Origin: Cyclobacteriaceae bacterium
GTDB taxonomy: Bacteria > Bacteroidota > Bacteroidia > Cytophagales > Cyclobacteriaceae
Assembly: GCA_025363495.1 (NCBI GenBank)
Contig: JANYDR010000589.1
Location: forward strand, 1-14,886
DNA length: 14,886 nt
Direction of reading: 5' to 3'
This document shows, piece by piece, positions 6,379 through 13,225 of the stretch. Below the pieces are notes generated by a model. The model saw only the letters and a program-made list of their open reading frames with translations. It had not been told where the DNA came from and ran no database searches. Each line of letters begins with the position of its first letter. The first letter of the stretch is position 1. The position numbers were made by a program, and so were the translations under genes.

Positions 6379-8376
6379 TCAATGCATTTCCTTGCTGATT
6401 TTTACAGGAGTGATGCCTTTCAGGTGTTTGTCAAACCAACCTTTGTAGCGATCAAATCTGTCTTTCTGATAGCTTGGTGTGGTTATTCCGTGAAACTGTC
6501 CGGGGTAAATAACGAGTCCTGTAGGAATATCCTGCGACCGTAGTGCCTGATACATTTGCTCGCTTCCAATAGCCGGAACATTAAAATCCTTTTCACCCAC
6601 CATAAAAAGAGTGGGGGTCTTGATCTTGTCAGCCTTTAAAAAAGGATATGATAACTTCAGGTACTTATCAAGATTTTTCCACGGCACTCCTAATTCACTT
6701 TCATATTGTAACACATACTGATCAGAGCCGTAAACTGACAATTGCAACGCGCTTCCAGCACCACTGGCGGCTGCCTTAAATCGTGTATCCGTAGCAATGC
6801 AATAATCGGTAAGCAAACCGCCATAACTCCAGCCGCCAATTCCCAATTTGTCCGGATCAGCAATTCCCTCTTTTACCAGTTCGTCCACGGCTCCGTGAAT
6901 GTCCATGACTTCCTTATTGCCCCAGTCAGCATAAATGGATTTGCAATACGCAAGGCCTCGTCCACTGCTACCGCGATAATTAACTCCCACCACCGCGTAT
7001 CCATTAGCCGCAAGCATCTGACGCGATAAATCGAAACCATACTCATCCTGGGCTACCGGACCACCGTGAATGAAAAATACTGTGGGAAGTTTCTGATTAG
7101 CCGAAGCGTCGGCCGGTTTGAATAATAAATTGGAGACCGTTGTGCCGTCTTTGCTTTTGGAGGTGAAGCCTTCAACAGACGCTAACAGTAATGGTGCAAC
7201 GAACTCATCCTGATGTTTCGTTAATCTCCTCGGAGTTCCATTTTCCACTGCGTAGATTTCGGTAGGTAGTTGGGGCTCACTCATTAACGAAATAAAATTT
7301 CCCGTGGGAGTTTTATCGATTGAGTAAAAACTTCTGTTGCCTCCTGATACTTTAGTAAGTTGTCCGGTTGCACTATTAACCTGGGCGATGTAACGTTGTC
7401 TGTCATCGGTCACCAGAACAGAAATACTTTGACCATCCTTTGACCACACATGATTATGCACCGGACGATCCAGCGTTTTCGTCAACAAAGCAGGTTCACC
7501 ACCATCTTTTGACACGACCGACAAGATAGATTGATCATACATTATATAGTTATCCTGAACGGAAGAACGGAGATACGCAATCTGTTTTCCATCCGGACTC
7601 CATTTGGGATCGCTGTCATAACCTTTCCACGTAGTAAGTTGTTTTGGTGTTGATCCTTTCTTTGCATCGATGATCCATATATCGGTGTTTTCGTTCTTGT
7701 CGGGATCGGCAGTGCGATTGCTTACAAAAGCAATCTGCGTTCCATCAGGGCTCCACACCGGAGATGTCTCGTTGAAATCGCCTCGCGTAAGAGTATCTAA
7801 TTTTTTGGTAGTGATATCGAATAAATAAAGGTGAGAATAGCGTTTCATCCAATAACCCTGAACATCCTGCTTGAACTGGTATCGATCTATGACAATGGGT
7901 TTTGCTGTCTTTGTTTTTGAAGTATCAGGAGCATCCTGAAGTACCAATAATATTTTCTTTGAATCCGGCGACCACTTGTAATCAGCCAGATCATTTTTCA
8001 ACTCTGTAAGTTTCTTCCCTTCGCCTCCGCGACGATCCATCAGCCATATCTGACTGTTTTTTCCCTGGCGCGATGACATAAATGATAAGTATTTTCCATC
8101 CGGGCTCCATCGGGGCGAAGATTCACCGTCCTGACTGTTTGTGAGTTGAATGGATTGTTGTCCATCCCAGCTGATCATCCATACGTCGCTGTTGCGTTTA
8201 TCTTTCACGGAGTCAGTCGATGTCAACACATATGATATCCACGAGCCTTCCGGCGAAACCTGGGCATCGCTTATCGTTTGCAGGCGATAGACATCACCGG
8301 CACGAAGTTTACGCTTCGCCATTTGCGCATCTGAAAAGAACGGGATCAGAAACAGGAGGAGGAGTATTTTTTTCAT
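6379..8376 (-). CDS. S9-family serine peptidase (prolyl oligopeptidase / acylaminoacyl peptidase type), exported
   Basis: The 665-residue protein has a signal peptide (residues 1-18 from the ATG at 8376). A beta-propeller at about 30-390 is made of TolB/WD40-like blades carrying repeated WSPDG motifs (for example near 90-94, 208-212 and 259-263). A C-terminal alpha/beta-hydrolase domain spans about 405-655. The catalytic triad is visible: Ser517 in GGWSYGG, Asp597 in GEKDFNVP and His629 in QFHGI. HGGP at 437-440 supplies the oxyanion-hole region. Such enzymes cleave short peptides in the periplasm; the exact specificity (dipeptidyl versus acylaminoacyl) cannot be read from sequence alone. I chose the ATG at 8376 over the upstream extension to 8415 because it begins the signal peptide and overlaps the folP stop as ATGA, suggesting translational coupling. 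Confidence 0.92.
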   Translation of the reverse strand: MKKILLLLFLIPFFSDAQMAKRKLRAGDVYRLQTISDAQVSPEGSWISYVLTSTDSVKDKRNSDVWMISWDGQQSIQLTNSQDGESSPRWSPDGKYLSFMSSRQGKNSQIWLMDRRGGEGKKLTELKNDLADYKWSPDSKKILLVLQDAPDTSKTKTAKPIVIDRYQFKQDVQGYWMKRYSHLYLFDITTKKLDTLTRGDFNETSPVWSPDGTQIAFVSNRTADPDKNENTDIWIIDAKKGSTPKQLTTWKGYDSDPKWSPDGKQIAYLRSSVQDNYIMYDQSILSVVSKDGGEPALLTKTLDRPVHNHVWSKDGQSISVLVTDDRQRYIAQVNSATGQLTKVSGGNRSFYSIDKTPTGNFISLMSEPQLPTEIYAVENGTPRRLTKHQDEFVAPLLLASVEGFTSKSKDGTTVSNLLFKPADASANQKLPTVFFIHGGPVAQDEYGFDLSRQMLAANGYAVVGVNYRGSSGRGLAYCKSIYADWGNKEVMDIHGAVDELVKEGIADPDKLGIGGWSYGGLLTDYCIATDTRFKAAASGAGSALQLSVYGSDQYVLQYESELGVPWKNLDKYLKLSYPFLKADKIKTPTLFMVGEKDFNVPAIGSEQMYQALRSQDIPTGLVIYPGQFHGITTPSYQKDRFDRYKGWFDKHLKGITPVKISKEMH

Positions 8377-9233
8377 GAATTGAGGGGATATAATTTTTTT
8401 ACTAAGCGTATGCATTCTATTGCTTCGTTTACGTCGTGCACCCGTAAAATGGATGCTCCGTTTGATAATGCTATTGAGTTAAGTGCCGTTGTACCATTGA
8501 GTGCTTCTTTGGAATCGATCTCAAGAGTTTTCCATATCATCGATTTTCTTGAAAGACCAGCCAGTATTGGCACGCCTATTATTTTAAAATAGTCCAGGTG
8601 ACGCAGGAGCTCAAAATTCTGTTCCATGGTTTTAGCAAAACCGAAACCCGGATCGATGATGATGTCGGTTATGCCTAACGTACGGAGTTGCTGGATTTTT
8701 TTTTGAAAATAAGACGTAATGTCCTTTATCAAATCGTCGTACTGTGTCAGCTTTGACATCGTCTGCGGTGTGCCGCGCTTGTGCATGAGAATATAAGGTA
8801 CTTTTAAGGCTGCCACGGTTTCGAACATAGTGGGATCAAGTTCTCCACCTGAGATATCATTAATAATTGATGCACCAGCTTCGATCGACTTACGGGCGAC
8901 TTCCGATCGAAATGTGTCGATGGATAAAATGGCCTGTGGAAATTTTTCTTTAATAAGTTTAATAGTGGGTACCACCCTGGCCAGTTCTTCTTCAGAAGGA
9001 ATATCTGTCGCGCCGGGCCGCGAGGAATAACCTCCTACATCAATAAAATCAGCACCGTCGTCCAGCATCTTTTTTACATGGTCCAGAATAGAATCGCTGG
9101 CAGAAAATTTTCCACCATCGTAAAAGCTATCAGGGGTAATGTTAAGGATGCCCATTACCCTGGGTGTACTCAGGTCCATGAGTTTGCCCTGGATGTTCAA
9201 TGTTTTGTTGGTATAAAATACGTTATTTTGCAC
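8373..9233 (-). CDS. folP: Dihydropteroate synthase
   Basis: This cytosolic enzyme joins para-aminobenzoate to dihydropterin pyrophosphate in folate synthesis and is the sulfonamide target. From the GTG at 9233 the product is 286 residues, a typical length. Signatures in order are VMGILNITPDSFYDGG (about 26-41), DDGADFIDVGGYSSRPGA with the substrate-loop Ser-Arg-Pro, SIDTFRSEVA, IINDISGG, DPGFGFAKT, and the C-terminal ILRVHDV. All core motifs of the TIM barrel are present. The frame extends to an ATG at 9284, but that would overlap the divergent DUF1599 gene by 44 bases and add residues outside the conserved fold. The GTG leaves a 7-base gap between the two start codons. TTG at 9200 is a further alternative. 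The gene is first in the unit folP > S9 peptidase > cdaA. Confidence 0.94.
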   Translation of the reverse strand: MQNNVFYTNKTLNIQGKLMDLSTPRVMGILNITPDSFYDGGKFSASDSILDHVKKMLDDGADFIDVGGYSSRPGATDIPSEEELARVVPTIKLIKEKFPQAILSIDTFRSEVARKSIEAGASIINDISGGELDPTMFETVAALKVPYILMHKRGTPQTMSKLTQYDDLIKDITSYFQKKIQQLRTLGITDIIIDPGFGFAKTMEQNFELLRHLDYFKIIGVPILAGLSRKSMIWKTLEIDSKEALNGTTALNSIALSNGASILRVHDVNEAIECIRLVKKLYPLNS

Positions 9234-9240
9234 CCGCTGT

Positions 9241-9777
9241 ATGATTTCAAAAACTTCCACCCAATATAAAGAGGTAATCGCCACCTGCCAAGAATTGTTC
9301 GCTAAGAAGACCCGTGACTATGGCACGGCGTGGCGGGTATTGCGACTCCCAAGTATTACTGATCAGATCTATATCAAGGCTCAGCGGATACGATCCATCC
9401 AGGAAAAAGGTCAGCAAAAAGTAGAAGACAGTATCCGGGATGAATTTATTGCCATTGTTAATTATTGTGTCATGGCGCTGATTCAAATGAAACTGGATGA
9501 TTCTTCGTCGCTGGAATTAACAGAAGAGCAAGTAGTTCCGTTGTATGAGGCAGCCGTTAAAGAAACCTATGAGCTTCTTGAAAATAAAAATCACGACTAC
9601 GGTGAAGCCTGGAGGGAGATGCGCGTGAGCTCTATCACAGACATTATTCTTATGAAATTGTTAAGAGTGAAACAAATTGAGGACAATGGAGGTAAAACGC
9701 TTGTGAGTGAAGGGGTAAAGGCGAATTATCAGGATATGATAAATTATGCGGTGTTTTGTTTGATTAAGTTAAGTTGA
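9241..9777 (+). CDS. DUF1599-domain protein with two tandem copies of the domain
   Basis: The 178-residue soluble protein consists of two homologous halves. Copy 1 (about 10-83) contains KKTRDYGTAWRVLRLPSITD. Copy 2 (about 103-177) contains NKNHDYGEAWREMRVSSITD. The Asp-Tyr-Gly (26-28 and 119-121) and Ser-Ile-Thr-Asp (38-41 and 131-134) motifs keep a constant 93-residue offset, which supports an internal duplication. Each copy then has a K-x2-R-x3-I-x3-G helix pattern and ends in an Asn-Tyr helix. This matches DUF1599, which I recall being classed as nucleotide-modification-associated; the biochemical function is unknown to me. Its start is 7 bases from the divergent folP start. The following DoxX-like gene begins about 26 bases after its stop (or overlaps it), so the pair is probably an operon. 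Confidence 0.85.
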   Translation: MISKTSTQYKEVIATCQELFAKKTRDYGTAWRVLRLPSITDQIYIKAQRIRSIQEKGQQKVEDSIRDEFIAIVNYCVMALIQMKLDDSSSLELTEEQVVPLYEAAVKETYELLENKNHDYGEAWREMRVSSITDIILMKLLRVKQIEDNGGKTLVSEGVKANYQDMINYAVFCLIKLS

Positions 9778-9803
9778 AGTCGTCCGACGACTACCCACGA
9801 ATC

Positions 9804-10910
9804 ATGATTCAAAAAATTATAGACCAGTTTTCCCGTTTTTTTGTTGGCGGACTTTTCATTTTCTCGGGGTTGATCAAAATCAACGATCCCATCGGAACAG
9901 AGATTAAAATGGAAGAGTACTTCGAAGTCTTTGCGCAGGATTTTGGATCATTCTTCCATTACTTTATTCCCTGGTCGTTGGAAATCGGAATGTTAATGAT
10001 TGTTCTGGAGATTGCATTGGGAGTTGCCATCCTGCTGTTTTATAGAATGCCGTTAACCACCTGGGTGCTTCTGGCTGTGATGGTCTTCTTTACGTTCCTC
10101 ACCTTTTACTCTGCTTACTTCAATAAAGTGACCGATTGTGGTTGCTTCGGAGACGCCATCAAGCTTACGCCATGGGAATCATTCACGAAGGATGTCATAT
10201 TGATGGTATTTGTACTTCATTTATTCTGGTACAGAAAGCGATATCAGGCAGTATTAAGAACCTGGGAAGGGCACAGTGTAATAATTGCGACTGCCTTGAT
10301 TAGTTTTTTTGTCGGGATATATGCGATCAATCACCTTCCGTTCATTGACTTCCGCGCCTATCGGACAGGAAATAATATACCCCAGCAGATGCTGCCGGGT
10401 GAGGTTCCGATTATTGAATATGTGTTTGAGAAAAATGGAGAAGAAGTTCATTCGGAGAAGTTTTTATCGGCTGAAGAAGGTTATAAATACAAGACATCGA
10501 AAATTCTGAATGAGAGTGCGATCAAAGCTAAGATTACAGACTACTCGGTGAGTGGCCCTGAAGGTGAGGACCTGACACAAGCCACGTTTGAAGGACCTCG
10601 CTTGTTTATTGTGATGTATGATGTTAAAAAAGCATCGACGAAAAATATTGATTCAATCCGTCAATTGGCAAAGGACCTTGAAGGGAAGGTAAATATGCTG
10701 GTACTAACATCATCTTCTGCCGAATCGATGGAAACATTCCGCCACGAACATCAGCTGGCAGTGCCGTATGCTTTCTCGGATGCAACGGTATTGAAAACCA
10801 TTATCCGTTCCAATCCGGGAATTGCTTTATGGAAAGATGGAACGGTGCTTGGTAACTGGCATTATAATGATACGCCATCAGCGGAAGAGATTTTGGGCTT
10901 GTTAAGATAA
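9804..10910 (+). CDS. DoxX/MauE-like integral membrane protein with thioredoxin-like C-terminal domain (BT_3928 family)
   Basis: The protein is 368 residues from the ATG at 9804. Membrane helices lie at about 8-25, 58-80, 85-105, 128-142 and 160-180. The GGLFIFSGLIKINDP motif at the start and a CGCF loop (Cys112-Gly-Cys114) are typical of DoxX/MauE-type quinone- or thiol-linked membrane proteins. From about residue 190 a soluble domain follows. Its strand/helix order (MLVLTSSSAESMETFRHEH, then a strand ending GIALWKDGTVLG) resembles a thioredoxin fold in which the usual Cys-x-x-Cys is replaced by Ser residues. The arrangement beside folP and DUF1599 matches the Bacteroides gene group that includes BT_3928. 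The function is not established; a role in envelope redox chemistry is inference. A TTG at 9774, overlapping the DUF1599 stop, is an alternative start. Confidence 0.85.
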   Translation: MIQKIIDQFSRFFVGGLFIFSGLIKINDPIGTEIKMEEYFEVFAQDFGSFFHYFIPWSLEIGMLMIVLEIALGVAILLFYRMPLTTWVLLAVMVFFTFLTFYSAYFNKVTDCGCFGDAIKLTPWESFTKDVILMVFVLHLFWYRKRYQAVLRTWEGHSVIIATALISFFVGIYAINHLPFIDFRAYRTGNNIPQQMLPGEVPIIEYVFEKNGEEVHSEKFLSAEEGYKYKTSKILNESAIKAKITDYSVSGPEGEDLTQATFEGPRLFIVMYDVKKASTKNIDSIRQLAKDLEGKVNMLVLTSSSAESMETFRHEHQLAVPYAFSDATVLKTIIRSNPGIALWKDGTVLGNWHYNDTPSAEEILGLLR

Positions 10911-11008
10911 AAGCTTCTTACTTGAAATTGCTACAGGTATCTGTATTAATGATAATGCTTTAGATGAAAATAGCCTATCAGCTCGGTCATTCCCGGCGTA
11001 TGCCCATT

Positions 11009-11020
11009 GACTTGCAAGTC
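11009..11020. repeat. 12-bp perfect palindrome in the aroK upstream region
   Basis: GACTTGCAAGTC is a perfect 12-bp palindrome located 42 bases from the GCAGAGGC element and about 190 bases before aroK. Just beyond it, GCGAC-TTC-GTCGC at 11032-11044 forms a second small stem-loop. Such a palindrome could be a dimeric-regulator operator or part of the neighbouring mobile-type repeat. Nothing else supports either reading. Confidence 0.3.
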
Positions 11021-11050
11021 TTCAGTGATTGGCGACTTCGTCGCATTGCT

Positions 11051-11145
11051 TTTACCGCAGAGGCGCAGAGGCGCAGAGGCACGCGAAGTTTAATTTATGT
11101 TTTTCATCTCTGCGGTCCTCTGCGTCTCAGCGCCTCTGCGGTAAA
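11051..11145. repeat. Palindromic GCAGAGGC-type intergenic element
   Basis: The left arm (from 11051) starts with TTTACCGCAGAGGCGC and carries three exact copies of the 8-mer GCAGAGGC at 11057-11080. The right arm ends at 11145 and its reverse complement begins with the same 16 bases (11130-11145), then continues with degenerate copies. About 29 bases per arm can pair with few mismatches, around a loop of about 40 bases. Similar CCGCAGAGGCGCAGAG palindromes recur in intergenic regions of many environmental bacteria and give false short proteins containing TAEAQRRRG and LRLSASAVN; both strings appear in the 82-codon frame 10964-11212 here, which I therefore do not call as a gene. The rest of the 298-base gap 10911-11208 holds only the 12-bp palindrome, a 5-bp stem-loop and a weak TTTG/TAAGTTTT promoter-like pair at 11167-11195. 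Confidence 0.75.
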
Positions 11146-11208
11146 TGACCCCAGCGAAGCTGCCCTTTTGAATCCATTGTTCCCCGTTAAGTTTTTTCAG
11201 CGAATACT

Positions 11209-11727
11209 ATGAAAATTTTCTTACTGGGTCTTCCTGGTTCTGGAAAGACAACTCTTGGAAAGGAGCTGGCAAAAGCTCTTGGACTTCCATTTGTTGATCT
11301 TGACGCAGAGATTGAAAAAACTGAGGGAACTTCCATTCCCAAAATATTTGAGCAAAAGAAGGAAGACTATTTCCGGAGGATAGAATCGGCAGAACTTAAG
11401 AATTGGTGCAGTAAGGAGGCTGATTTTGTAATGTCTACCGGAGGAGGGGTTCCTGTTTATTTTGACAATATTGAAATCATTAATAAGAGTGGTAAAAGTA
11501 TTTTTTTGGATGTGCCGGCCAGTGAAATAGCCAGGAGGATTGTAAACACAAAGCTTTCAGAAAGACCGCTCTTTGCAAAGGCTCATCCGGAAAGTATTAA
11601 GGACCACGTTGAATTCATGCGCTCACACAGACTTTCATTTTATAAGAAAGCCCATTATACCGTTTCGGGTAACTCGATTACAACTGATAAGTTATTAAAT
11701 GTGATTAAAAAGGAAATCCCACAGTAA
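11209..11727 (+). CDS. aroK: Shikimate kinase
   Basis: This enzyme phosphorylates shikimate with ATP in the cytosol, the fifth step of the shikimate pathway to aromatic amino acids. The 172-residue product has the normal length. It shows the Walker A loop GLPGSGKTT (7-15), the Mg/shikimate-binding Asp30-Leu-Asp32, Arg56-Arg57 in DYFRRIE, the Gly-Gly-Gly at 78-80 (STGGGV), the lid arginine in SERPLF (Arg119), and Arg141 in SHRLSFY. All residues expected for activity are present. The ATG at 11209 starts directly at the first beta-strand. Its last 23 bases overlap the end of the convergent OmpP1/FadL-like gene, so no intergenic terminator exists between them. Confidence 0.95.
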   Translation: MKIFLLGLPGSGKTTLGKELAKALGLPFVDLDAEIEKTEGTSIPKIFEQKKEDYFRRIESAELKNWCSKEADFVMSTGGGVPVYFDNIEIINKSGKSIFLDVPASEIARRIVNTKLSERPLFAKAHPESIKDHVEFMRSHRLSFYKKAHYTVSGNSITTDKLLNVIKKEIPQ

Positions 11728-13207
11728 CCAGGATAGAGGTAGATGTTTTACTCACCGTTACGGGAGTAGCTATGTCGTAAGGTTTGTACGGGTAGTTTGT
11801 CTGGCCTAACACACCAGCGATGTCAATGTAAAACTTGGTCGCGCGATAACCGACTCCTGCAGAATAAGAAGAAATAGTTTGGTTGGTGTTATTCTGTTGA
11901 GTGTTATAGGGGTCTGACATTAATCTATAACCTGCACGGACCCTATAGTCTTTCAAACGATATTCACCGCCGACACGAATGTTCAGACTTGATTTATACA
12001 AGCCTTTTATAATAGTATTGTCATCAGAGTAATCCACGCCCTGAGTGTTGGAGCTATAGCTGGAATGTGCGTAATTAATCCATTCAACATCCGCGCTGAC
12101 AAAACCCTTCTTTTGCAAAAAGAAAGTAGCTCCGCCGCTCAATCGCCATGGAGTGCTTAAATTGTATTGGGAGTTCACGACACGCGTGTCAGAGTTCACA
12201 TCGTTTAAGAAATAACCGGGGTAGTATTGAAAGTTCTTCCAGGTTGTACTCATGGCAGCATTGTAATTGTCATTTATCGAATAGCTGGTGGGTGTCGCGA
12301 CCGAAAAACCGAATTGAACTTTATCGATTGGCCGATAAATACCTCCGATAGTAGCATTAATACCATTGCCCGTAAGGCTCAGCGATTCATTGAGCACCAT
12401 TTTTGACATGGGTTGATTGGCATCGGGAAACTCCTCCGTGTAGGTTTTGCTCGATTTGTAATTCAGCGTAGTGAGCCCAATACCTGCTCCCACAAAGAAT
12501 TTATCACTGAAGTTTACACCGTATGAGAAGCTCCATTGATTTTGAGCGCCGCTTGTTTTTACAGTCTCCGATTGAATTGGAATACCTGAGACGTCTGTAA
12601 AATAATCAGTGTTTGAACCACCTGGCCCCAGAATGGATTTTGGTCCAATCAAAAAATTCCGATAGGCTAATCCTGTAGGGGTGTCGTAGTTATAGGAATT
12701 ACTTTCAAACTGAAGTGTATCTGCCCCTCTGGCATTATTTATAAAGGAATCAATGATTGAGTTATTGGTATTCCTTCCCGTATAAGAAAAGGTATTGTTA
12801 AAATCATTGATACGATTAAAGTTAACTGCAAAAGTCCCACCCCAAAAACCCTTATTCCCATCTTTGTTTGTGTGAAAGGCAATTCCAAAGTTGGGTATAA
12901 TCAAATTACTTTGACTTGCAGAAGTTGTATTGCCAAGATAAGATGAAGAGCTTCCGGCAATTGTATAACCAGGTGTAATAGAAAAATCAGAGCGGTTATA
13001 CATTCCCAGACCAGCAGGGTTATAATAAGCGGAACTCACATCTCCCCCCAGTGCAGTTTGCACCCCTCCCATCGCCTGTATACGCGCACTGCCTCCAGGT
13101 TGTATGCGGCTTATAAAAAGGGCCTCTTCTGCATAACTCTGAGCGAAAATTTCATTCACGCCAAGCAACACCAAGCCCATGATCGCAAAAACGATCTTAC
13201 ATTTCAT
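11705..13207 (-). CDS. OmpP1/FadL/TodX-type outer-membrane transport protein
   Basis: The 500-residue protein begins with a signal peptide (about residues 1-23, cleaved near Phe-Ala|Gln). The mature N-terminus carries the FadL-family motif GGVQTALGGDVSSAYYNPAGL, which forms the plug/hatch start. The rest alternates aromatic and polar residues in barrel strands and ends in VSKTSTSILVTVGFPF, with a terminal aromatic Phe as expected for Bam-dependent barrels. FadL relatives let hydrophobic compounds such as long-chain fatty acids or aromatic hydrocarbons cross the outer membrane; the substrate here is unknown. The start is the ATG at 13207; a TTG two codons upstream is less likely. The upstream gene for the low-complexity protein ends 18 bases before it on the same strand, so the two are probably cotranscribed. 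Confidence 0.9.
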   Translation of the reverse strand: MKCKIVFAIMGLVLLGVNEIFAQSYAEEALFISRIQPGGSARIQAMGGVQTALGGDVSSAYYNPAGLGMYNRSDFSITPGYTIAGSSSSYLGNTTSASQSNLIIPNFGIAFHTNKDGNKGFWGGTFAVNFNRINDFNNTFSYTGRNTNNSIIDSFINNARGADTLQFESNSYNYDTPTGLAYRNFLIGPKSILGPGGSNTDYFTDVSGIPIQSETVKTSGAQNQWSFSYGVNFSDKFFVGAGIGLTTLNYKSSKTYTEEFPDANQPMSKMVLNESLSLTGNGINATIGGIYRPIDKVQFGFSVATPTSYSINDNYNAAMSTTWKNFQYYPGYFLNDVNSDTRVVNSQYNLSTPWRLSGGATFFLQKKGFVSADVEWINYAHSSYSSNTQGVDYSDDNTIIKGLYKSSLNIRVGGEYRLKDYRVRAGYRLMSDPYNTQQNNTNQTISSYSAGVGYRATKFYIDIAGVLGQTNYPYKPYDIATPVTVSKTSTSILVTVGFPF

Positions 13208-13225
13208 ACACAAGTTGTTTTGAAA

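Noticed and set aside
6742..7029. 95-codon plus-strand frame
   Set aside because: It is antisense to the catalytic domain of the S9 peptidase, which has a complete triad.
10905..10925. TAAGA...TCTTA around an AAGCTT as a terminator after the DoxX-like gene
   Set aside because: The stem is only five AT-rich pairs with no following T-tract; too weak to call.
10964..11212. 82-codon plus-strand frame overlapping the aroK start
   Set aside because: Its sequence is a translation of the palindromic GCAGAGGC element and flanks, and it overlaps the aroK start by four bases. Such frames are a known source of spurious hypothetical proteins.
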